From Marinobacterium sediminicola (GTDB lineage Bacteria; Pseudomonadota; Gammaproteobacteria; Pseudomonadales; Balneatricaceae), in the NCBI RefSeq assembly GCF_022343685.1, contig NZ_CP092123.1, positions 1,922,001 through 1,986,000 of the forward strand: a stretch of DNA of 64,000 nucleotides, in the 5' to 3' direction. The notes below the pieces were generated by a model, which was not told the origin of the DNA, made no database searches, and saw only the letters and a program-made list of their open reading frames with translations. The position numbers and the translations under genes were made by a program. Position 1 is the first letter of the stretch. Every line of letters begins with the position of its first letter. Shown in pieces: positions 22,114 through 30,394 of the stretch.

Positions 22114-22596
22114 TCACTCTTCAATCAGAACGGGCGTTCCTGGTTGCACCTGGCTAAACAATTCGATCAAATCTGCGTTGCGCATCCGAATACAGCCGTG
22201 AGAACGCGGTGTGCCCATAGGCTCAGTGTCTGGTGTTCCATGAATGTAGATGTAGCGGCGCTGGGTATCCACCTTGCCGCCACGATTGAAACCTTTCTCC
22301 AGCCCGCAAAGCCAGAGTATTCGCGTCAGTATCCAGTCCCTTTCAGGGAATTGCTCCGAGAGCTCGGAACTATAGACTTCGCCAGTCGGGCGCCGACCAA
22401 CAAAAACAGCGCCTTTGGGCTGATTACTGCCGATACAGGCACGAATATAGTGCTTTCCGCGAGGCGTGCACCCGGACCCCTCTTTTTCACCTACTCCCGC
22501 CAGCGCAGTTGACACCGGGTAACGTAAACTGACGTTCTCCGCGATTATCAGCTCAAGGGTTTGACGCGAAATTGAAATCTGGATCCGTGCAGGCAT
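22114..22596 (-). CDS. YkuD-domain protein without signal peptide, probable L,D-carboxypeptidase
   Basis: A 160-residue protein consisting almost only of an L,D-transpeptidase (YkuD) catalytic domain: H119 in YIHGTPD and the active-site SHGCIRM with C135. It has no signal peptide or membrane helix, unlike periplasmic L,D-transpeptidases. The ATG at 22596 overlaps the psrA stop (TGATG) and is preceded by AGGGG at 7 bases. It lies directly before nagZ. From memory, cytoplasmic YkuD proteins of this kind (ElsL of Acinetobacter, LdcV of Vibrio) are L,D-carboxypeptidases that trim recycled tetrapeptides. That role fits this context but is inference; a transpeptidase cannot be excluded. Confidence 0.85.
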   Translation of the reverse strand: MPARIQISISRQTLELIIAENVSLRYPVSTALAGVGEKEGSGCTPRGKHYIRACIGSNQPKGAVFVGRRPTGEVYSSELSEQFPERDWILTRILWLCGLEKGFNRGGKVDTQRRYIYIHGTPDTEPMGTPRSHGCIRMRNADLIELFSQVQPGTPVLIEE

Positions 22597-23258
22597 CAAT
22601 GCCCCTGTTCTGGTGCTTGCATACCGGCACAAATGACCGGGATCATTCTCAACAAAATCGTCTCGACTTCGATCTCCTCGCGCTCATTCGGCTGATCCAG
22701 CGCCACCAGGGCATGCATGTTTGACAAGGTAAAAATGACGGACCCCATCAGAAAATGCAGTCGCCAGAAAAATTCTCGCTCACTCAACTCACGTGTATTT
22801 TCACGCAGATAGTGCAGGAAAACGGCAATGCGTTTGCCGTATTTCTGACGGATAAACTCCTGCAAATCCTGCTGGGAAGGCCGATAAGCCTGATCAAGCA
22901 AACGCATCAATACAGCCAATGAATAATCGGTACGATGATGGACTCGCACCAGAGCGACTGCGAGAACCTGGAGAAGATCTTTCAAGCCAGGGGCTGAGGA
23001 TTTGGATCCGAGCTTTTCCAATCCCTCATCAATGGCATCACACAAAGGGCTCAGTGACTGCTCAGCCACTGAGTGGATCAATCCCTTCTTGGAACCGAAG
23101 TGATAGTTCACAGCTGCAAGGTTCACGTCTGCCAGTGCCGTAATCTGGCGCATCGTCGTTTCCTTAAACCCCTGCTCGGCAAAGAGCTTTTCCGCTGCCT
23201 GAACGATGCGTGTTGACGTATCGGCAGTCGGGCACATGAAGGTGTTATCTGCAGACAT
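22596..23258 (-). CDS. psrA: TetR-family regulator, PsrA-like
   Basis: TetR-type repressor of about 220 residues. The N-terminal helix-turn-helix region reads RIVQAAEKLFAEQGF then VNLAAVNYHFGSKKGLI, close to Pseudomonas PsrA, and the C-terminal part carries EREFFWRLHFLMGS, also PsrA-like. PsrA senses long-chain fatty acids and represses beta-oxidation genes. The neighbouring nagZ supports the assignment. The start is uncertain: the ATG at 23258 follows GGGGAAG at about 10 bases, while an upstream ATG at 23300 would give 234 residues but lacks a ribosome binding site. I did not find a clear PsrA-box palindrome in the short gap upstream. Confidence 0.8.
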   Translation of the reverse strand: MSADNTFMCPTADTSTRIVQAAEKLFAEQGFKETTMRQITALADVNLAAVNYHFGSKKGLIHSVAEQSLSPLCDAIDEGLEKLGSKSSAPGLKDLLQVLAVALVRVHHRTDYSLAVLMRLLDQAYRPSQQDLQEFIRQKYGKRIAVFLHYLRENTRELSEREFFWRLHFLMGSVIFTLSNMHALVALDQPNEREEIEVETILLRMIPVICAGMQAPEQGH

Positions 23259-23312
23259 ATTATTGGTACTTCCCCACTCGGGCCTAGGCATCTCAGCCAT
23301 TCAGTCTAAGAG

Positions 23313-24377
23313 TTAACGTGACAACAGGCGACTGTTCATGACACGCTGCCACCACCGTAACAGCAAGCCATCAGTGGTTTTAACCGCCAGCTGCCCCAGC
23401 CGCTCCTGCAAGCCCATTTTGACTTCGTAATGCAGCTCGTAAACGTCATGTTCCTGACACAATTCAAACAGATAGTCATCACTGGTTGAGATGGCATCAA
23501 TCAGCTGCTCATTCAATGCCCTGCGACCAAACCAGACTTCACCCGTCGCAACTTTTTCAACATCCAGCTGAGGCCGGTATTCCGCGACAAATGTTTTGAA
23601 CAGGTCATGGGTATCTTCCAGCTCCTCAATGAACTTCTCTCGACCCTTGTCGGTATTTTCACCAAAAACCGTCAGCGTGCGCTTGTATTCTCCAGCCGTC
23701 AGCACCTCATAGTCCACATCATGCTTCTGCAGCAATCGATGAAAGTTGGGCAACTGAGCCACGACGCCAATAGAGCCAATCAACGCAAAGGGCGCCGCAA
23801 CCAGATGATCGGCAATACACGCCATCATATACCCCCCGCTGGCCGCAACCCTGTCGACACATACTGTCAGACGGATTCCCTTGCTCTTGATCCTTTCCAG
23901 TTGAGAGCTTGCCAAACCGTAGGCATGAACGAGGCCGCCGGGGCTTTCGAGCCGAACCACCACTTCATCTTCCTTGTCTGCCATGGTGAGAACAGCCGTC
24001 ACTTCCTCACGCAAGGATTCCACCGCAGAAGCGTGAATATCACCATCAAAACTGAGAACGAAGACTCGCTTACGCGGTTTCTCGGGCTCTTTGCCTTGCT
24101 TCAACGCTTTTTTCAGCGCCTTCGCATCGGCTTTTTCCTGCTTACGACGAGCCTTTTCATGCTGTCGAGCCAGGGCCTCGTCAACCACAACCGCTTCAAT
24201 ATCGGTTTTCATATCCTCAAGGTGATCATTAAGGCTTTTTACCTCAATGTGCCCTTCGCGGTGCTCACGACGACGCTCAACCAAGGCGCCGATCCCGCCA
24301 ACCAGCAAAAACACACCCAGGATCAGGGTGATCAGCTTGGCCAAAAAGAGTCCATATTCTACAAAAAAAGCTGTCAA
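23313..24377 (-). CDS. sohB: Inner-membrane S49 protease SohB
   Basis: Probable membrane serine protease of the SppA/SohB family (354 residues). One N-terminal helix (about 8-34) anchors it; a highly charged Lys/Glu region (60-103) follows, then the protease domain with S180 in VAASGGYMMA as nucleophile and K232 in TAGEYKRT as general base, plus GSIGVVAQLPN. The length equals E. coli SohB (349). It is the first gene of the run leading to psrA, 54 bases away. The substrate is unknown. Confidence 0.94.
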   Translation of the reverse strand: MTAFFVEYGLFLAKLITLILGVFLLVGGIGALVERRREHREGHIEVKSLNDHLEDMKTDIEAVVVDEALARQHEKARRKQEKADAKALKKALKQGKEPEKPRKRVFVLSFDGDIHASAVESLREEVTAVLTMADKEDEVVVRLESPGGLVHAYGLASSQLERIKSKGIRLTVCVDRVAASGGYMMACIADHLVAAPFALIGSIGVVAQLPNFHRLLQKHDVDYEVLTAGEYKRTLTVFGENTDKGREKFIEELEDTHDLFKTFVAEYRPQLDVEKVATGEVWFGRRALNEQLIDAISTSDDYLFELCQEHDVYELHYEVKMGLQERLGQLAVKTTDGLLLRWWQRVMNSRLLSR

Positions 24378-24480
24378 TCTATCTCTCCGCTAGAGCACAG
24401 GGATTCGCTTCAAAGTCCGGGGTACTGTAACATAAACCCGATACAGATCATGCCTATATGTACATCAGGACCGAGCAACC

Positions 24481-24804
24481 ATGAATTCGCCTCTGACGCT
24501 TGAACGCATCGTTAACAAGCTGCCGGAAAAGTTCAACCCCGACCAGGCTAAAGGCCTGAATGCGGTCTTCCAGTTCCGCATCTCGGATGCCGAGCCTTTC
24601 TTCATCAGCATCGATGACCAGAACTGCCAAAGCAGCTTTGGTGAGCATGAGGACCCCAACCTGGTTCTGCACCTGGACGAGAGCACACTGATCCGTGTGA
24701 TCACCGGCGAACAGGACGGCATGAGCGCGTACCTCAAGGGTCAATTGCGAGCCGAAGGCAACGTCATGCTGGCAACCCGTCTGGGTAAGCTGTTCAGTCG
24801 CTAA
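24481..24804 (+). CDS. SCP2 sterol-binding domain protein
   Basis: A 107-residue stand-alone SCP2 lipid-carrier domain: residues 28-100 fit the fold, with PNLVLHLDESTLIRVITGEQDGMSAY and an end reading LRAEGNVMLATRLGKLF, both conserved in bacterial members. It has no signal peptide. SCP2 proteins bind hydrophobic ligands; related ones (UbiJ, UbiT) serve ubiquinone synthesis, but this short form is not assigned. It is divergent from sohB, and its last 11 bases overlap the end of convergent nudC. Confidence 0.87.
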   Translation: MNSPLTLERIVNKLPEKFNPDQAKGLNAVFQFRISDAEPFFISIDDQNCQSSFGEHEDPNLVLHLDESTLIRVITGEQDGMSAYLKGQLRAEGNVMLATRLGKLFSR

Positions 24805-25570
24805 GTGCTTCCTGCTCAGCAAAAAAACGGTCAATCAAGCGCCGTGAAATACTGAATGGAGGCGGCAAATCCGGAAGATCATCCCTGGAAAACCAGCCCG
24901 CCTCAAGTATCTCCTCACCGTCCGGCACCAACTCTCCGCCAGCATAATCGGCAAAAAAACCCAACATCAACTGATGGGGAAAAGGCCAGGACTGGCTGGC
25001 AAAGAACTCCAGGTTATCCACCTCGACACCCACCTCTTCACGTACCTCACGCCTGACAGCGGCTTCTGCAGTTTCGCCTGCCTCGATAAAACCGGCCAGG
25101 GTGCTGAAACGCCCCGGTGGAAAACGCCCTGAGCGACCCAGCAGACACTGCTGACCACGGCGCACCAGCACGATGACACAGGGAGATATGCGTGGATACT
25201 GCACCAGCCCACAGGCACGACACTCACGCGCGAGATCTTGTTCATGCGCTTCCAGAGTCCCACCGCAGCGACCGCAGAATCGATGCTGATCAAACCAGGT
25301 GGCAAGCTGGGCCGCGCGCGCAAGACGACTGTATTCACTCTCATCCTCAGCTTGCGCCAGGGCCTTGCGCAGACTCATCTCGGTCGTCATGCCAGCGGGA
25401 CAATCCCTGAGCACTTTGAGCGCATACCCCTTTTCAAGTTGCAGGCAGCTCTCTACCTCCATGTCAAAGCAGGAGAGTTCGGAAGCATCAAACTCCAGCT
25501 TCTCGGCAAACCAAACCAGCTTACCGGCATAACACAGGTAAAAGCGCTCAGCTCGTACTGGCGACATCAT
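24794..25570 (-). CDS. nudC: NAD+ diphosphatase / NAD-capped RNA decapping enzyme NudC
   Basis: Nudix hydrolase splitting NADH/NAD+ and removing NAD caps from RNA; 258 residues. It contains a zinc ribbon with CGRCGG and CRACG, a Nudix box GFIEAGETAEAAVRREVREE, and the NudC array SQSWPFPHQLMLGF. The ATG at 25570 overlaps the dnaQ stop (ATGA); another ATG follows immediately at 25567. It is the last gene of the methyltransferase-rnhA-dnaQ-nudC run. Confidence 0.95.
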   Translation of the reverse strand: MMSPVRAERFYLCYAGKLVWFAEKLEFDASELSCFDMEVESCLQLEKGYALKVLRDCPAGMTTEMSLRKALAQAEDESEYSRLARAAQLATWFDQHRFCGRCGGTLEAHEQDLARECRACGLVQYPRISPCVIVLVRRGQQCLLGRSGRFPPGRFSTLAGFIEAGETAEAAVRREVREEVGVEVDNLEFFASQSWPFPHQLMLGFFADYAGGELVPDGEEILEAGWFSRDDLPDLPPPFSISRRLIDRFFAEQEALSD

Positions 25571-26295
25571 GCCTCTTGCCCTTCCGTCTCCATACGACGC
25601 CAAACGGCACCATCACTTTTTTTGTCAAGCAGATCCAGAAAAGCGTCATGTTCGGCAAGCTCTTCCGCTGACGCCCGCAGAACTCGAAGTGTCAGTCCGG
25701 CGGCGTTTACACGGCGAATAGGCTCATCACCCGAGTCATCACCCTGCCCGGACTGTCCAAGCTGTAACGTGGTCTGCCCCCCTGTCAGAGCAAGATACAC
25801 ATCAGCCAGAATCTCGGAGTCCAGCAGTGCGCCGTGCAGTTCACGGTGCGAATTATCGATGCCGTAGCGGCGACACAAGGCATCAAGACTGTTGCGCTGC
25901 CCCGGGTACTTCTTCCGTGCCAGCGCCAGCGTATCCGTCACCGTGCAGATCTGCTCCATGCGCTCGGCAAATCCGTTACGAGCCAACTCTGTGTCAAGAA
26001 AGCCGATATCGAAGGCCGCGTTATGAATGATCAGCTCGGCCCCGCGCACAAACTCTATGAACTCAGCTCCCAACTCGGCAAATTTTGGCTTGTCTGCGAG
26101 GAACTCATTGGTGATGCCATGAACTTCAATCGCCTCGGCTTCCACTTCACGATCCGGCTTCAGGTATTTGTGCCAGGTATTGCCCGTTAACTTGCGGCGC
26201 ACCATTTCGACACAACCGATCTCGATGATGTTATGACCGGCTTCAGGGTCAATACCGGTCGTTTCGGTATCAAGAATAATCTGTCGAGCACTCAT
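25567..26295 (-). CDS. dnaQ: DNA polymerase III epsilon subunit (3'-5' proofreading exonuclease)
   Basis: Proofreading subunit of the replicative polymerase, 242 residues. Exonuclease motifs are visible: ExoI DTETTG (residues 9-14), Exo[15 protein letters not shown], and ExoIIIe [17 protein letters not shown]. The C-terminal tail, which binds the polymerase alpha subunit, follows. It overlaps rnhA by 4 bases, so unlike E. coli, where rnhA and dnaQ are divergent, both lie on the same strand. Confidence 0.97.
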   Translation of the reverse strand: MSARQIILDTETTGIDPEAGHNIIEIGCVEMVRRKLTGNTWHKYLKPDREVEAEAIEVHGITNEFLADKPKFAELGAEFIEFVRGAELIIHNAAFDIGFLDTELARNGFAERMEQICTVTDTLALARKKYPGQRNSLDALCRRYGIDNSHRELHGALLDSEILADVYLALTGGQTTLQLGQSGQGDDSGDEPIRRVNAAGLTLRVLRASAEELAEHDAFLDLLDKKSDGAVWRRMETEGQEA

Positions 26296-26741
26296 GACTT
26301 GCCGAACTCCTCTACACCTCGATTAGCCAACTGGTCAGCGCGTTCATTTTCAGGATGCCCACTGTGCCCCTTGACCCAACGCCAATCAATTTCATGCCGA
26401 ACCACCTGCTCATCAAGCGCCTGCCACAGATCCTGATTCTTGACGGGTTGCCTGGAAGCTGTTTTCCAGCCATTCCGCTTCCATCCCGCCAGCCAACTCA
26501 TAATCCCCTGACGCAAGTACTGTGAGTCAGTTGTCAGTATTACCTTACAGGGACGCTTAAGGCTGGCCAGCGCTGAGATAGCAGCCTGCAGCTCCATGCG
26601 ATTATTTGTTGTTTCCGGCTCGCCACCGAATAATTCTTTTTCCTGCTCGCCATATCGCAGCAAAGCCCCCCAGCCCCCGGGCCCGGGATTGCCCTTACAG
26701 GCACCGTCGGTGAATATTTCTACAGCTTTCAAATCAATCAT
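26292..26741 (-). CDS. rnhA: Ribonuclease HI
   Basis: Degrades the RNA strand of RNA:DNA hybrids; 149 residues. Catalytic acids are all present: Asp in [12 protein letters not shown], Glu in [10 protein letters not shown], Asp in [10 protein letters not shown] and Asp in [12 protein letters not shown]. The frame is open upstream to 26894 but the ATG at 26741 overlaps the methyltransferase stop by 4 bases and gives family length. It also overlaps dnaQ by 4 bases. Confidence 0.96.
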   Translation of the reverse strand: MIDLKAVEIFTDGACKGNPGPGGWGALLRYGEQEKELFGGEPETTNNRMELQAAISALASLKRPCKVILTTDSQYLRQGIMSWLAGWKRNGWKTASRQPVKNQDLWQALDEQVVRHEIDWRWVKGHSGHPENERADQLANRGVEEFGKS

Positions 26742-27496
26742 CCTCTGGCGGTCGGCTTCGGCTCGGCCACCGGCATGCCCAGTAATCGTTTCTGTTTCCA
26801 TTCTGGCTTTAAAGGTGTCATGCCCACTACATCCTTTCTGGCCAACACCATCAAGACAGCACCGCTGTTGATGGGCAAGCGCCGACTGAAACACTCAAAC
26901 GCCCCCAACCTACGCCGCCAGGACTCACTCTCCAGTGGCAAATGATGGCAGGCACTGCGCGTTTTCAACTCCGTCATCTCCAGCAAGCCCAGCCAGTCAT
27001 GCAGGCGCCCCTGCCGGATAAGATGCCCTCCGGAAAGCGGAGGCACCCTGCGTCTGACCAATCGACAGAGCCCCCAATAGCTGGCCGGGTTAAAACTGAA
27101 ACTCAACAAGTACCCCCCAGGCCTTAAAACCCTCGCAGCCTCCCGTAAAACCTGATGCGGATTATCGGCATAATCGAGGGCATGATGCAGGATCACCACA
27201 TCAATTTCATTGGATACAACAGGCAACTCGGTCGGATTGGCAATCAGTGTGCGCGCATCAGCACCCAATTGCATCTGAGGAATCAGCATGACCTTGCGTG
27301 ATACGGGACTGGCCGTAAAAAGACGCTGACGATGATCCCAGCCAACCTGGAGCAGATGATAGCCGAAGAGTGTTGGCAACACTTCCTCAGCAAATTCATG
27401 CTCACGCTGCAATAGCTCCTGGCCAAGCGGGCTGTCAAACCAGTGGCTGAGCAAGGGGATCAGCTGCGAATAAGGCAGTTGCTCAGTAAACTTCAT
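26738..27496 (-). CDS. SAM-dependent methyltransferase, YafS-like
   Basis: Class I methyltransferase-like protein of 252 residues, substrate unknown. The usual glycine-rich motif I is poorly preserved, but the post-core motif [31 protein letters not shown] is clear. The position between gloB and rnhA matches E. coli yafS, which supports orthology. It is the first gene of the run into rnhA, dnaQ and nudC, and has a good promoter match upstream. Confidence 0.85.
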   Translation of the reverse strand: MKFTEQLPYSQLIPLLSHWFDSPLGQELLQREHEFAEEVLPTLFGYHLLQVGWDHRQRLFTASPVSRKVMLIPQMQLGADARTLIANPTELPVVSNEIDVVILHHALDYADNPHQVLREAARVLRPGGYLLSFSFNPASYWGLCRLVRRRVPPLSGGHLIRQGRLHDWLGLLEMTELKTRSACHHLPLESESWRRRLGAFECFSRRLPINSGAVLMVLARKDVVGMTPLKPEWKQKRLLGMPVAEPKPTARG

Positions 27497-27533
27497 GCTA
27501 AGTCCCCATCCGGCCTGAATGTAAAAACGTTTC

Positions 27534-27562
27534 AGTATACAGTACCCTCAAAGGGCTCTGAA
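27534..27562 (-). promoter_or_regulatory. Predicted sigma-70 promoter for the yafS-like/rnhA/dnaQ/nudC run
   Basis: On the minus strand TTCAGA, 17-base spacer, TATACT; 38 bases before the ATG of the methyltransferase gene. Sequence match only. Confidence 0.5.
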
Positions 27563-27606
27563 CTCGAAACACCCCCGTCCAATGCTGCAACCAACAGGAA
27601 AGCATC

Positions 27607-28383
27607 ATGTTTATCGTCACTCCAATTCCTGCCTTCAACGATAATTATATCTGGGCACTGACCACCGAAGCCGACCTCGAGTCTGTCGTAGTGGTAGACC
27701 CTGGTGACGCGGAACCGGTTCAACAGTGGCTGACAAAGGAGCACCGAACCCTCAAGGGGATTCTGGTCACGCACCACCATAATGATCATACAGGCGGGGT
27801 CAAGTTACTTCGCGAGCAGTTTGATGTGGCTGTCTATGGTCCGGCCAACTCTCCCTTTGATGGCATTACCCACCCCATGAAAACGGGTGATCGCATTGTT
27901 CTACTGGACCATGAGCTGATCATCCATGAGGTACCCGCCCATACTCGCGACCATATCAGCTTTTTGCAGCCCAACACGACACCTCAATTGTTCTGCGGTG
28001 ACACTCTGTTCCTGGCCGGATGCGGACGACTGTTCGAAGGTACTGCCAGGCAGATGCTGACGGCCATGCAGTACTTCTCATCCCTCAGCGATGATACAGA
28101 GGTCTATTGCACCCATGAATATTCGCTTGCCAACCTGGCATTTGCCGCCCATGTCGAGCCAGGCAACACAGACATTCAGGAGGCACGACAGACATGCCAC
28201 CAACTGCGCCTGAACAACCAGCCAACCCTGCCATCGTCCATCGGACAGGAAAAGCGTATCAACCCGTTTATGCGCACCGACCACCCAAGCGTGGCTTCTG
28301 CAGCTGAGCACTTCTGTGGCAACCCGCTTCACTCGGAAGTAGAGGTGCTGGCGGCATTGCGAGAATGGAAAAACCAGTTCTGA
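27607..28383 (+). CDS. gloB: Hydroxyacylglutathione hydrolase (glyoxalase II)
   Basis: Hydrolyses S-lactoylglutathione to lactate and glutathione, the second step of methylglyoxal detoxification. The 258-residue metallo-beta-lactamase-fold enzyme has THHHNDHTGG for the two metals, further ligands in HTRDHISF, CGDTLFLAGCGRLFEG and CTHEYSLANLAFA, and the C-terminal glutathione-binding region ending NPLHSEVEVLAALREWKNQF. It is divergent from the methyltransferase gene, as in the E. coli gloB/yafS pair. Confidence 0.96.
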   Translation: MFIVTPIPAFNDNYIWALTTEADLESVVVVDPGDAEPVQQWLTKEHRTLKGILVTHHHNDHTGGVKLLREQFDVAVYGPANSPFDGITHPMKTGDRIVLLDHELIIHEVPAHTRDHISFLQPNTTPQLFCGDTLFLAGCGRLFEGTARQMLTAMQYFSSLSDDTEVYCTHEYSLANLAFAAHVEPGNTDIQEARQTCHQLRLNNQPTLPSSIGQEKRINPFMRTDHPSVASAAEHFCGNPLHSEVEVLAALREWKNQF

Positions 28384-28412
28384 TTGACCCACCTTATCAG
28401 GGTCCATAGAAT
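28384..28412 (+). promoter_or_regulatory. Predicted sigma-70 promoter for mltD
   Basis: TTGACC, 17-base spacer, TAGAAT: five of six bases match at each box. It lies right after the gloB stop and 36 bases before the mltD ATG. Confidence 0.65.
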
Positions 28413-28447
28413 CATGTTTTTTAAGGTTATTTCAGGACTGAAATTCG

Positions 28448-30079
28448 ATGCGACTTGTGCCTGCTGCCGTTATGGCTGCGACACTGGGGATACTACTCGC
28501 CGGCTGTCAAACTCAATCCGTAAAGCCCAACAGCCCGAAACCAGCCTCCCCTGAGGTGCGATCAGAACAGAAGTCCCAGGTCCGCACTTCAGCACCTGAG
28601 AAACCGCTGACTGAACTCAGTCTGTGGACCCTGACACGTCAGAACATGCAGTTGCCGCTGGATCTGGATCACCCGCGCATCCAGACCCAGCTAAACTGGT
28701 ATCAACGCCACCCATCCTACCTTAAGCGGGTTTCTGAACGTGCCCAGCCCTACTACCACTTCATTCTCAACGAAGTGCTCAAACGCGGCATGCCGGCTGA
28801 AATCGCGCTGCTTCCAGTGGTTGAAAGTGCCTATGATCCTTTTGCCTATTCCCATGGCCAAGCCGCAGGCCCCTGGCAGTTTATACCTGGCACAGCTCGG
28901 CACTTTGGATTGAAGTCGAACTGGTGGTACGACGGCCGCCGCGACATTCTGGCTTCGACCGATGCAGCCCTGACCTATCTCGAGCAATTGCATAAACGTT
29001 TTGATGGTGACTGGCTGTTGGCTCTGGCCGCTTACAATGCCGGTGGCGGCAACGTGAACCGTGCAATCCGCCGTAATCGAGAGCAAGGCAAGCCGACCGA
29101 CTTCTGGTCACTGGACCTGCCTCGCGAAACAGAAGCCTATGTCCCTAAATTGCTCGCAGTGGCCAGACTGGTCCGTGATGCTGACAAACTCGGCTTGACC
29201 CTGACCCCTATCGAGAACAAACCGCATTTTGATATTGTCGAAACCGGTGGCCAGATTGATTTGGCCCAGGTTGCCGAGATGGCAGACATGGAGCTCAAGG
29301 CACTGTACCGGCTCAACCCAGGCTTCAACCGCTGGGCAACAGACCCCGAGGGCCCCCATCAGCTCCTGGTTCCCATTGAGAAGGCAGATATGCTACGCAC
29401 CAGGCTTGCCAAACTCCCACCCCAGCAACGCGTAAGCTGGCATCATTATACTGTCAAGGCCGGCGACACCCTGGGCGCCATCGCCAAACGCTTCAACAGT
29501 TCAGTCGCGGTCATCCGTCAGGGTAACAACCTCAAAGGCAGCAATATCCGCATCGGCCAAAGCCTGGTTGTGCCTAAACCCGCACGAGAAGCCAGCGATT
29601 ACGCACTCAGTGAGTCCCAGCGCAAGCGTGCTCGCATGCAGCAGCTTGAACAACGACACAGCCGCAAGCTCTACCATGAGGTAGGCTCAGGAGAGAGTTT
29701 CTGGAGTATTGCGCGCAAATACGGCGTCGGCGTTCGAGAGCTTGCGGGCTGGAACCAGATGGCACCAGGCGACACCCTGCGCCCCGGTCAGAAACTTCTG
29801 GTGTTGAATGTCCGTCAGGAACAGGCCGAGATCGAATTGCCTGCCATGCCTGCCATGCCTGCTATGCCTGCTATGCCTGCTATGCCTGCTATGCAATCAC
29901 GCGACATGACACGAAAAGTCGGCTACCGTATCCGCAAAGGGGATTCGTTGTCGCTGATCGCCAGTCGCTTTGGTGTTAGTGTCACTGACATTTTGAGCTG
30001 GAACCGTCTGGATGCTGACGACCTGTTGCGCCCGGGACAACCCCTGACGATTTACGTCAACATAGCGGATGCACGCTGA
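28448..30079 (+). CDS. mltD: Membrane-bound lytic murein transglycosylase D with three LysM domains
   Basis: Outer-membrane lipoprotein that cleaves peptidoglycan glycan strands. The 543-residue precursor has a lipobox LLAGC (lipid Cys 20), a transglycosylase domain with catalytic E126 in VVESAYDP and GPWQFIPGTA (141-150), AAYNAGGGNVNRA (194-206), then LysM domains at about 333-376, 409-453 and 492-536. E. coli MltD has two LysM domains. Between LysM2 and LysM3 lies a six-fold PAM tripeptide repeat (465-482). It is 4 bases from the following small gene. Confidence 0.95.
   Translation: MRLVPAAVMAATLGILLAGCQTQSVKPNSPKPASPEVRSEQKSQVRTSAPEKPLTELSLWTLTRQNMQLPLDLDHPRIQTQLNWYQRHPSYLKRVSERAQPYYHFILNEVLKRGMPAEIALLPVVESAYDPFAYSHGQAAGPWQFIPGTARHFGLKSNWWYDGRRDILASTDAALTYLEQLHKRFDGDWLLALAAYNAGGGNVNRAIRRNREQGKPTDFWSLDLPRETEAYVPKLLAVARLVRDADKLGLTLTPIENKPHFDIVETGGQIDLAQVAEMADMELKALYRLNPGFNRWATDPEGPHQLLVPIEKADMLRTRLAKLPPQQRVSWHHYTVKAGDTLGAIAKRFNSSVAVIRQGNNLKGSNIRIGQSLVVPKPAREASDYALSESQRKRARMQQLEQRHSRKLYHEVGSGESFWSIARKYGVGVRELAGWNQMAPGDTLRPGQKLLVLNVRQEQAEIELPAMPAMPAMPAMPAMPAMQSRDMTRKVGYRIRKGDSLSLIASRFGVSVTDILSWNRLDADDLLRPGQPLTIYVNIADAR
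29840..29893 (+). repeat. Six-copy 9-bp in-frame tandem repeat in mltD
   Basis: Six consecutive copies of CCTGCYATG (two with C, four with T at position 6) encoding Pro-Ala-Met. The unit is a multiple of three, so gain or loss of copies would change linker length but not frame. Confidence 0.95.
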
Positions 30080-30082
30080 ATC

Positions 30083-30334
30083 ATGGACGCACTGAGTATC
30101 TTCATCATAGTCTTGTCTGTCATTCTGGCAGTGGCCTTCAAGTGGGTTCTGATCCGAAAAATCCGGCACTGGATGGATCAGGACCTGATTAACCAGCTTG
30201 CCGGTGGTAGCCAGGCTTTAAAGGACCGACTTCACGAGCACCATCAGCAACTGCTGACCCAGGGTGTAAAACGTTCAGAATTACATGAGCGGCTGCAAGA
30301 ATTTGCCCGCGACAGCGAACCGGCACAGGATTGA
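30083..30334 (+). CDS. Small single-helix membrane protein, function unknown
   Basis: An 83-residue protein I do not recognise. The N-terminal helix (about residues 4-24, IFIIVLSVILAVAFKWVLI) is followed by a charged, probably helical cytoplasmic part rich in His, Gln and Leu (HEHHQQLL, ELHERLQEFARD). It starts 4 bases after the mltD stop, so it is probably co-translated with mltD. No cysteines and no known motif are seen. Function cannot be inferred beyond membrane association. Confidence 0.7.
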   Translation: MDALSIFIIVLSVILAVAFKWVLIRKIRHWMDQDLINQLAGGSQALKDRLHEHHQQLLTQGVKRSELHERLQEFARDSEPAQD

Positions 30335-30335
30335 A

Positions 30336-30364
30336 CTGTCACAGGCTTTTGAAAACATTATAAA
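30336..30364 (+). promoter_or_regulatory. Predicted promoter for yejABEF
   Basis: CTGTCA, 17-base spacer, TATAAA, 31 bases before the yejA GTG. Four of six and five of six matches; the surrounding sequence is AT-rich. Confidence 0.4.
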
Positions 30365-30394
30365 AATCAAACGCATGACCTGAAGGGGAAAACC

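Noticed and set aside
29840-29893. Short repeat as a possible CRISPR array
   Set aside because: Units are 9 bases with no spacers and lie in frame within mltD.
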